A DNA stretch of 6,626 bases. It comes from Succinimonas sp963628765 (GTDB lineage: Bacteria; Pseudomonadota; Gammaproteobacteria; Enterobacterales; Succinivibrionaceae). Under the pieces are notes generated by a model. The model was not told where the DNA came from and did not search any database. It was given only the letters and a program-made list of their open reading frames with translations. Shown piece after piece: positions 1 through 5,226 of the stretch; the stretch's first letter is position 1, and the number at the start of each line of letters is the position of its first letter. Made by a program: the position numbers and the translations under genes. The DNA lies in assembly GCA_963628765.1 (NCBI GenBank), contig CAVGFV010000227.1:1-6626 (forward strand), in the 5' to 3' direction.

Positions 1-39
1 TGTTACTAGATCAGCAAAATTCGGGTTACATTAGTAACA

Positions 40-67
40 AAAAGGCAACCTATTTAGGTTGCCTTTT
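40..67 (-). terminator. Rho-independent terminator of nrdD
   Basis: A perfect 11-bp inverted repeat (arms 40-50 and 57-67, GC-rich core GGCAACC/GGTTGCC) encloses a 6-nt loop. It lies 23 nt past the nrdD stop. Read on the minus strand, the stem is followed by a run of T (complement of the A run at 39-43). On the plus strand there are only four T, all within the stem, so it is mainly the nrdD terminator, though it may work weakly in both directions. Confidence 0.85.
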
Positions 68-90
68 AAGATCTTATGCTAAGAGCATTA

Positions 91-2235
91 TTACATTTGA
101 CCGCCGTTCAAATGCTTAACACGCTTCTGAACTTCGTGCTGCTTACCATCATTGAATGGTCTTGAGTCTGGAGCTCCAAGGTAGCCACAAACACGACGGA
201 TTACTGATGCCTTTGATGGGTCATGGTTACCACATTTAGGACATTCAAATCCGTGGCTTGTTGGACTGAATTCACCCTTGTAGCCACAAACATAGCATTC
301 ATCAATAGGGGTGTTGGTTCCAAAGTAAGGTACACGATCATAGGTGTAGTTCCAAACATCCTCTATAGCCTCAGGGTTGTTACGGAGGTTAGGGAATTCT
401 GCATAGCAGATAAAACCACCTGATGCGAGCTTAGGATAAGGCTTTTCAAAGTCGATCTTATCGTATGGGTTAACAGCCTTTCTAACATCGAGGTGGAAGC
501 TGTTGGTGTAGTAGCCCTTATCAGTAACGCCTGGAATAGTGCCAAATTCCTTAGAATCGAGCTTACAGAAACGGTTACAAAGGTTTTCTGCTGGGGTACT
601 GTAGAGACTGAAACCATAACCAGTTTCTTTTTTCCACTTTTCACAAGCATCGTGAAGAGTCTTCACAATCTGAATACCCTTTTGACGTAAGGTTTCATCA
701 TCAAAGATATGCTTGCTGGTACCATAAAGAGCATTGATGGTTTCGTAAATACCGATATAGCCAAGTGATACGGAAGCGCGACCATTCTTGAAGATATCAG
801 AAACTGGATCATCAGCCTTGAGGCGAACACCACAAGCACCTTCCATATAGAGAATTGGCGCTACCTTAGCTTTTACACCGTCAAGACGCTTAATTCTTTC
901 CATAAGAGCACGGAAGCAGAGATCCAAACGCTGATTAAGAATTTCATAGAACTTCTTTTCATCATGGTGAGCTTCGATACCAATACGTGGAAGGTTAATA
1001 CTTACAACACCAAGATTGTTACGACCATCGTGGTGAACAACGCCCTCAGCATCCTTATAAGGTGCTAGGAAGCTACGGCAACCCATAGGAGCCTTAAATG
1101 AGCCTGTAACCTCAACAACCTGTTCGTAGTTGAGAATATCAGGGTACATTCTCTTACTTGCGCATTCTACAGCGAGCTGTTTAATGTCGTAGTTAGGATC
1201 CTTTTTGTCTAGGTTAAGACCACGCTTTAAAGTGAACACGAGTTTAGGGAATACGGCAGTCTTTTTCTTCTTACCTAAACCTGCAATACGGTTTTTGAGA
1301 ATAGATTGCTGAATGAGGCGAGATTCCCAGCTAGTGCCAAGACCAAAACCTAAGGTTACAAATGGAGTTTGACCATTTGCTGTATGAAGAGTGTTGATCT
1401 CATATTCAAGAGACTGGAAAGCATCATAACAATCTTTTTCAGTTCTAGCTCTAGCAAAGTTTTCAGCTTCAGGAATATTCCATTCCTTAGCAACCTTGAG
1501 GTTCTTTTCATAGCTTCTTGTTACGTACGGAGCTAATACCTCGTCAATTCTGTTGATGGTAGTACCACCATAGATATGGCTTGCTACCTGAGCAATAATC
1601 TGCGCAGTAACTGCAGTAGCAGTTAAAATTGAATGTGGTGTTTCAATTTCCGCATTACCCATCTTAAAGCCGTTTGTGAGCATGTTATTAAGATCGATAA
1701 GCATGCAGTTAAACATTGGGAAAAGAGGGGAATAGTCAAGGTCATGGAAATGGATTTCGCCTTTCTCATGCGCCATAACGATGTCGGTAGGGAGCATGTG
1801 TACCTTGGCATAGTGTCTTGCCACAATACCAGCTAAAAGGTCACGCTGAGTAGGGATAACACGGCTATCCTTGTTGGCATTTTCATGAAGAACTTCATTG
1901 TTCTTTTGTTCAATGAGGTCTTCGATATCGTGGATAAGGTCGCTGTGTTTTTCTCTCATACGGTCACGGTCGTGACGATATTCGATATAAGCTCTTGCAA
2001 CATCTTTGTATTCGCGAGCCATAAGTTCGTTTTCAACGATCTTCTGAATTTCGTTGATTTCAACTTTTTCTTTAGTCTTAATCTTCTTATGAACAGCATC
2101 TTCGATGTCTGCACAGAATGAAAGATCGCGAATGCCACATGCGCGACAAGCTTTGGAAACAGCGTTAACAATACGGTTGCCATCGTAAGGTACTTCGGCG
2201 CCATCTCTTTTTATGATTACAGTCTGATGTTCCAC
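91..2235 (-). CDS. nrdD: Anaerobic (class III) ribonucleoside-triphosphate reductase, catalytic subunit
   Basis: This cytoplasmic glycyl-radical enzyme reduces NTPs to dNTPs without oxygen, using formate as reductant. The 714 residues match the E. coli enzyme (about 712) along their whole length. An N-terminal ATP-cone (about 5-95, starting VIIKRDG) is the allosteric domain. The barrel core follows, with HFHDLDYSPLFPMFNCM (candidate active-site Cys177) and PMGCRSF (Cys386). Near the C terminus a zinc site, CxxC...CxxC (Cys647/650 and 665/668), precedes the glycyl-radical loop RRVCGYLG, with Gly684 as the radical residue. The start is GTG at 2235. GGAG lies 7 nt upstream, and the N terminus then aligns with the family; a nearby ATG is out of frame. 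The activase gene nrdG, which usually follows nrdD, does not begin in the 90 bp left before the window edge, and a terminator intervenes. Upstream FNR and NrdR-like sites suggest anaerobic induction and dNTP-dependent repression. The identification is secure. Confidence 0.98.
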   Translation of the reverse strand: MEHQTVIIKRDGAEVPYDGNRIVNAVSKACRACGIRDLSFCADIEDAVHKKIKTKEKVEINEIQKIVENELMAREYKDVARAYIEYRHDRDRMREKHSDLIHDIEDLIEQKNNEVLHENANKDSRVIPTQRDLLAGIVARHYAKVHMLPTDIVMAHEKGEIHFHDLDYSPLFPMFNCMLIDLNNMLTNGFKMGNAEIETPHSILTATAVTAQIIAQVASHIYGGTTINRIDEVLAPYVTRSYEKNLKVAKEWNIPEAENFARARTEKDCYDAFQSLEYEINTLHTANGQTPFVTLGFGLGTSWESRLIQQSILKNRIAGLGKKKKTAVFPKLVFTLKRGLNLDKKDPNYDIKQLAVECASKRMYPDILNYEQVVEVTGSFKAPMGCRSFLAPYKDAEGVVHHDGRNNLGVVSINLPRIGIEAHHDEKKFYEILNQRLDLCFRALMERIKRLDGVKAKVAPILYMEGACGVRLKADDPVSDIFKNGRASVSLGYIGIYETINALYGTSKHIFDDETLRQKGIQIVKTLHDACEKWKKETGYGFSLYSTPAENLCNRFCKLDSKEFGTIPGVTDKGYYTNSFHLDVRKAVNPYDKIDFEKPYPKLASGGFICYAEFPNLRNNPEAIEDVWNYTYDRVPYFGTNTPIDECYVCGYKGEFSPTSHGFECPKCGNHDPSKASVIRRVCGYLGAPDSRPFNDGKQHEVQKRVKHLNGGQM

Positions 2236-2482
2236 AACAATACTCCATATGAAACAGTCATCTCTTCCACAGAGAATCCAGATGTTTCTTTTTATAATTG
2301 CATTTCTGAATCTTCAAGTGTGCTTTTAAGGCACAGAGACAGAAATATGGTTTAGAAAAGCGAGGGTAGTTAAACTTCAATTTCATACTTTTAACTGCTC
2401 TCTAAAAAACTGGAATGCAATTTATCAATTATTATTTGGCTCGTAAATAGGTAAAAAAAAATAAAAAAAATTCCGGTTCTTT

Positions 2483-2496
2483 TTGATCTAGATCAA
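2483..2496. promoter_or_regulatory. FNR binding site, perfect consensus
   Basis: The 14-mer TTGATCTAGATCAA matches the FNR consensus TTGAT-N4-ATCAA in all ten defined positions and is a complete palindrome. It is centred about 254 bp upstream of the nrdD GTG. nrdD/nrdG operons in enteric bacteria are known FNR targets, so activation of nrdD when oxygen is absent is the natural reading. A clear -10 hexamer at the class II distance (centre at -41.5) is not visible in either direction. AATAAT on the minus strand (2438-2433) would place the site near -63, close to a class I position. Confidence 0.75.
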
Positions 2497-2569
2497 GGAA
2501 AAAATTATTCATCAATCAAGCCTTTATAAAACAATAATGTAAGGAGTTTCTCACAGGTGTAAAAAATAA

Positions 2570-2585
2570 GATCTATATCTTGTGT
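2570..2585. promoter_or_regulatory. Possible NrdR box 1
   Basis: GATCTATATCTTGTGT agrees at about 12 of 16 positions with the NrdR box as I recall it (ACAC-W-ATATAT-W-GTGT). NrdR is the zinc/ATP-cone repressor of ribonucleotide reductase genes, and its sites usually occur in pairs. This one lies 42 bp from a second similar site, on the far side of the FNR box from nrdD. Confidence 0.4.
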
Positions 2586-2611
2586 ATTTTTCCTTATTTT
2601 TACTTAAAATA

Positions 2612-2627
2612 CCACTAGATATAGTAG
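2612..2627. promoter_or_regulatory. Possible NrdR box 2
   Basis: CCACTAGATATAGTAG agrees at about 12 of 16 positions with the NrdR consensus and has the palindromic core CTA-GAT-ATAG. The centre-to-centre distance to box 1 is 42 bp, about four helical turns, so both would sit on the same face of the DNA, as expected for NrdR pairs. It lies nearly 400 bp upstream of the nrdD start, farther than usual, which lowers confidence. Confidence 0.4.
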
Positions 2628-2916
2628 TAACTAGTAAACAGTTAACAGTATAAATAATATCTGTGAAATAAAAGATTTTATAAAAACACCAGTTTTTCAA
2701 ACAAAATTGATAAAAATGGCCACAAATTACATCATGTTTTGCCCATAAGAGATATTTTTGGGACATTTTTAGTTTTTGGGGATAATTTTAAGTTTGCTAT
2801 ATCTAGTTGTGAATTTAGGAAGAGGAAACTTTTTCGTCATTTAAATTTTTCTGATGAGAAAATTTTTTAGAAATTTTTAAAAAATGTCGACATAGGCAAA
2901 TATTTCCACTTTTTTG

Positions 2917-2948
2917 AGTCGTGACTGTGTGGAAAAAACGACTTTTTT
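2917..2948 (+). terminator. Weak terminator-like hairpin on the plus strand
   Basis: The arms AGTCGT (2917-2922) and ACGACT (2938-2943) form a 6-bp stem with a 15-nt loop, followed directly by a T run to 2948. No protein gene lies upstream on this strand, so it could end an unannotated small transcript or be a chance structure in AT-rich DNA. A second inverted repeat (TTTCCAC at 2903-2909, GTGGAAA at 2929-2935) interlocks with it. Confidence 0.3.
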
Positions 2949-2976
2949 GCGGTGAAAAAAAGGCAATCATTATAAA
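2947..2976 (+). promoter_or_regulatory. Possible sigma-70 promoter for the secreted-protein gene
   Basis: TTGCGG (2947-2952) and TATAAA (2971-2976) are separated by 18 nt. The -10 matches five of six consensus positions, the -35 only three. Transcription would begin near 2983 and leave a leader of about 260 nt before the ATG at 3245. No better pair was found closer to the gene. Confidence 0.3.
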
Positions 2977-3126
2977 ATAAGGGCTTAGGATGATATTTGC
3001 AATTTTTGAATTATTTCGCATGCCTAGATAAGAGCATTAATAGAGGACAAAATCTCTTTTTTGTCGCTTTTTAATTTCTTTAAAATAGTGGAGTAAACTA
3101 TCTTTGATAAGTAGAATAAGCTTTAA

Positions 3127-3170
3127 AAGTGGCTTTATTGCTACTTAAGGTCGTAATTACGGTGGAACCT
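3127..3170 (+). other. Two adjacent hairpins in the leader of the 3245 gene
   Basis: The first hairpin pairs AAGTGGC (3127-3133) with GCTACTT (3140-3146), seven pairs including one G-U, around a 6-nt loop. Immediately after it, AGGT (3148-3151) can pair with ACCT (3167-3170), enclosing the palindrome CGTAATTACG (3152-3161). The two lie 75-118 nt before the start codon, in the expected 5' untranslated region. No terminator follows, and I do not recognise a known riboswitch class. Confidence 0.3.
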
Positions 3171-3244
3171 AGAAAAAGAAGTAACTAGAGTTTTCGGAAT
3201 CGGCGTGTTTTCAAAATTGTGCTTGTGTTTTTGAGGATAACAAA

Positions 3245-3970
3245 ATGGTTACAGGAACTAAATTATTAAAAGTCATGGTAGGACTTTCCTTTTTGCTAAC
3301 CTTTAATATAGCAAGTGGAGGAAAACTTCCTTCAGCCGACGCTAAATCTCATAGTAATGGTGTTATCACTAACTATATAAGTGAATTTCAATCAGGAACT
3401 CCTAATTACCGTACTATAAAGGAAGATAACCGTAAGATAAGACTAGATTTTCAATCGCAATGTTCAGAAGCTAAGCTCGGTACTATTAAGTCCCGTTTTT
3501 GCGGTAATGTAGGCATTTTAAAAGCAGAACGAAAATATCTTCTTCTCATAGAAAAGGATCCTATTAAGGATGCTTATATTAATGGTGGAGATTCTCTTAA
3601 AAAAGAAATTGAGCTCTGTGAAGCGAGAAGATTCCCAGAACAATGCCTAGAAAATATCCTCTATGCAAAGATTGTGAATATTCGGGCTCAAAACAAGGAT
3701 ATACCTTTTCAAAAGGTTATCTACAAGTGTGGAAACCGCGTGATTAAAGCTCAGTATTATTTAGATGAAATTCCCGCTGTTTTAATTCAAGATGGAAAAC
3801 AAAAAATCATGCTTTATCGTTTTCCTCAAAACAAGGGGAGATTCTTTTCCGAAATAACTGCTAGTGCTCCTACATCGATAGCAACTCATAAATGGGATGA
3901 TAGTAAAGGGGAGACTATAGATTATATTCAAGAAGAGCAGGACACTCTCAGTTGTAAGCTAGCACAATAA
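3245..3970 (+). CDS. Secreted cysteine-rich protein, LprI-like plus MliC-like; putative lysozyme inhibitor
   Basis: This 241-residue protein has a signal peptide: Lys6 and Lys9, then a hydrophobic stretch at 10-24, with cleavage probably near ASG or SADA. There is no lipobox cysteine, so a soluble periplasmic or secreted protein is expected. Residues 70-150 have the four-cysteine layout of the LprI/DUF1311 family: Cys73-x12-Cys86, then Cys125-x8-Cys134-Leu and a Y..KI..I helix. Residues 157-239 resemble MliC, the inhibitor of C-type lysozyme: YKC (Cys162), PAVLIQDG, KGRFF near the place of the usual SGxRY, W217 with KGE (221-223), and a final Cys237 that would pair with Cys162. The Ser of the MliC inhibitory loop is not clearly kept. 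The six cysteines could give three disulfides. The start has a good Shine-Dalgarno (GAGGA, 7 nt away). The gene stands alone, with a long AT-rich leader. The domain assignments come from pattern recognition only; lysozyme inhibition is inferred. Confidence 0.85.
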   Translation: MVTGTKLLKVMVGLSFLLTFNIASGGKLPSADAKSHSNGVITNYISEFQSGTPNYRTIKEDNRKIRLDFQSQCSEAKLGTIKSRFCGNVGILKAERKYLLLIEKDPIKDAYINGGDSLKKEIELCEARRFPEQCLENILYAKIVNIRAQNKDIPFQKVIYKCGNRVIKAQYYLDEIPAVLIQDGKQKIMLYRFPQNKGRFFSEITASAPTSIATHKWDDSKGETIDYIQEEQDTLSCKLAQ

Positions 3971-4095
3971 GCTATCCTTTAAGAGACATGTATTCTAGAA
4001 GGAGATTTGTGGTTGGATAGTCTTCTTGTGAACAATCAATTAACTTCAGCTTAAACTCCCTTTGTTATTTAATATTTAGATTGAGGATAGATTTT

Positions 4096-4167
4096 GTGAG
4101 CTTAAAAAAAGTACTTACAAAGAATTTTTTCTTAGATTTGGCGGATGTAGTTTTGCAAGGTGAATAA
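4096..4167 (+). CDS. Possible 23-residue small protein
   Basis: A GTG-initiated frame of 23 codons (MSLKKVLTKNF... ending LQGE) has GAGG at 4083-4086, 9 nt ahead of the start. It ends 27 nt before the strong terminator at 4195-4234. The upstream stretch TTGAGGATA is the same as the one ahead of the secreted-protein gene at 3245. The product would be a short peptide with basic residues near its N terminus and no obvious membrane span. No homologue is recognised, and frames this short arise by chance, so this is a weak call. Confidence 0.15.
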   Translation: MSLKKVLTKNFFLDLADVVLQGE

Positions 4168-4194
4168 TATTTTTAACAGCAGATAAGCCATATG

Positions 4195-4234
4195 AAAAGC
4201 CATTCAAAAATTTGCACCTTTGAATGGCTTTTTT
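4195..4234. terminator. Strong bidirectional terminator between convergent genes
   Basis: A perfect 14-bp inverted repeat (arms 4195-4208 and 4219-4232, core GCCATTC/GAATGGC) encloses a 10-nt loop. On the plus strand the T run extends to 4234, so it can end transcripts from the secreted-protein gene 225 bp upstream. On the minus strand it begins 28 nt past the rpiA stop, with TTTT closing the stem. One shared hairpin for two convergent genes is a common arrangement. Confidence 0.88.
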
Positions 4235-4259
4235 ATTGTGATAACAATATATAAAAAAT

Positions 4260-4919
4260 TTACTTTTGAGTTACGGAAACACCGTCTTCTTTACCAACGA
4301 TGAGTACGTCTGCACCTCTCTTTGAGAAGATGCCGACTGTAACTACGCCAGGAATAGCGTTAACTTGCTTCTCTAAAAGAGCCGGATCGGTAATCTTAAG
4401 GTCATGAACATCTAGGATCTGGTTACCATTATCAGTAATGCAATCCTTTCTCCATACTGGGTTTCCACCGAGCTTCTTAAGTTCTCGTGCTACATATTCA
4501 CGAGCCATCGGAATTACTTCAACAGGAAGAGGAAATTTACCTAAAACATCTACAACCTTTGAGTCGTCAACAATGCAGATAAACTTCTTGGCTACTGCTG
4601 AAACGATCTTTTCACGAGTTAATGCTGCACCACCGCCTTTAATCATATCCATGGTCGGGTTAATTTCATCAGCACCATCAACATAGATATCAAAGCTGTC
4701 GATTTCATTAAGATCAAAAACAGGAATGCCCATCTTCTTAAGACGCTCAGTTGATGCTACAGAGCTTGATACTGCTCCCTTAATGCGATCTTTGATAGCT
4801 TCGAGGTTATCAATAAAAAAGTTTACGGTAGAACCAGTGCCCACGCCAAGGATGGCATTGTCTTGCACATATTTAATAGCTTCTTTAGCAGCGTTCTGCT
4901 TTTTGGTGTTCTGACTCAT
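4260..4919 (-). CDS. rpiA: Ribose-5-phosphate isomerase A
   Basis: RpiA interconverts ribose 5-phosphate and ribulose 5-phosphate in the non-oxidative pentose phosphate pathway, supplying ribose for nucleotides. It is cytoplasmic. The 219 residues equal the length of the E. coli enzyme and align without gaps. Visible motifs are the phosphate-binding GVGTGST (25-31), AVSSS (49-53), YVDGADEIN (79-87) with Asp81 and Asp84, MIKGGGAALTREK (92-104) with Lys94 and catalytic Glu103, GKFPLPVEVIPMA, and NAIPGVVTVGIF near the end. The ATG at 4919 gives the family N terminus. Its ribosome binding site is weak: only GAG about 13 nt upstream. The gene is flanked by terminators on both sides, so it is probably transcribed alone. 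The spacer upstream holds inverted repeats that could structure its leader. Confidence 0.98.
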   Translation of the reverse strand: MSQNTKKQNAAKEAIKYVQDNAILGVGTGSTVNFFIDNLEAIKDRIKGAVSSSVASTERLKKMGIPVFDLNEIDSFDIYVDGADEINPTMDMIKGGGAALTREKIVSAVAKKFICIVDDSKVVDVLGKFPLPVEVIPMAREYVARELKKLGGNPVWRKDCITDNGNQILDVHDLKITDPALLEKQVNAIPGVVTVGIFSKRGADVLIVGKEDGVSVTQK

Positions 4920-5226
4920 GATAAAAAGACAACTCTATAAAAAAGGTAATAGGTTTAAGTGAACTATCCCATCGGTGCTTTCAATTCTTTAAATTAAAGA
5001 TAGCTAGATTTTTGTACTCTAGGGAATCCCATAATTAAGGAGGAAAATTCTTCTTAGTTCACATGGGCATAACTATACTATTATGATGAGTAAAAGGCAA
5101 TTATGTGATTTAATTCACGTAATAAATTTCTTGAATCATTTGCGAAGATTTTTGTTCACAAAGAATAAAAAGGCTCTTCATAAGAAGAGTCTTTAAGGTT
5201 ATTGTTACTATTACTAGAGAAACTAT
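4920..5226. other. Spacer upstream of rpiA with nested inverted repeats
   Basis: The spacer must hold the rpiA promoter (minus strand), but no convincing -35/-10 pair stands out. An 8-bp inverted repeat, GTGAACTA (4959-4966) and TAGTTCAC (5055-5062), encloses about 88 nt. Inside it lie a 6-bp stem with a 3-nt loop (4986-5000), a 5-bp stem CTAGA/TCTAG (5004-5022) and GGGAATCCC (5022-5030). The heptamer ATCCCAT is repeated at 4966-4972 and 5026-5032. A strong AAGGAGG (5038-5044, plus strand) has no start codon at a useful distance. The protease terminator occupies the right end. Confidence 0.4.
5166..5194 (-). terminator. Terminator of the S8 protease gene
   Basis: The arms 5169-5179 and 5184-5194 pair over 11 positions around a 4-nt loop, with core CTCTTC/GAAGAG. 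The minus-strand RNA has one A-C mismatch at the position that is a G-U pair on the plus strand. On the minus strand the stem runs into TTTTTATTC. It starts 32 nt past the protease stop codon. Confidence 0.7.

Larger units (their letters stand above)
2236..3244. other. 1-kb AT-rich intergenic region between divergent nrdD and the 3245 gene
   Basis: I see no convincing protein-coding gene on either strand of this 1-kb stretch. The two longest open frames (minus strand, 2551-2766 and 2815-3021) have no ribosome binding site and no family-like sequence. The region contains long A/T tracts (for example 2454-2470), one perfect FNR palindrome, two NrdR-like boxes, several short hairpins and a plausible plus-strand promoter. 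It is unusually long for a divergent promoter region, which leaves room for a small RNA. Confidence 0.7.

Noticed and set aside
223..2204. Several open frames on both strands inside nrdD (for example 363-650 and 1885-2121), and similar ones inside rpiA and the protease.
   Set aside because: They overlap well-supported genes in other frames, lack ribosome binding sites and show no family features.
2551..2766. 71-codon open frame on the minus strand.
   Set aside because: No Shine-Dalgarno before the ATG, a composition (Phe, Tyr, Ile, Cys rich) expected of translated AT-rich non-coding DNA, and it overlaps the NrdR-like sites.
2815..3021. 68-codon open frame on the minus strand.
   Set aside because: No usable ribosome binding site and no family-like or membrane-protein pattern. 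It crosses the likely plus-strand promoter and hairpins.
2990..3031. 13-codon possible leader peptide (MIFAIFELFRMPR) preceding the 3245 gene.
   Set aside because: Its AAGGG ribosome site would lie at or before the predicted transcription start, there is no run of regulatory codons, and no terminator/antiterminator pair follows.
3148..3170. GGTGGAACC in the leader of the 3245 gene looks like the T-box antiterminator core (GGGTGGNACC).
   Set aside because: T-boxes belong mainly to Gram-positive bacteria. There is no recognisable stem I with specifier, no terminator after the motif, and the downstream gene is not amino-acid related.
5083..5196. 37-codon plus-strand frame (MMSKRQLCDL...), with AAGGAGG some 40 nt upstream.
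   Set aside because: The Shine-Dalgarno-like sequence is far too distant, the frame ends inside the protease terminator, and its lysine-rich tail is just the terminator sequence translated.
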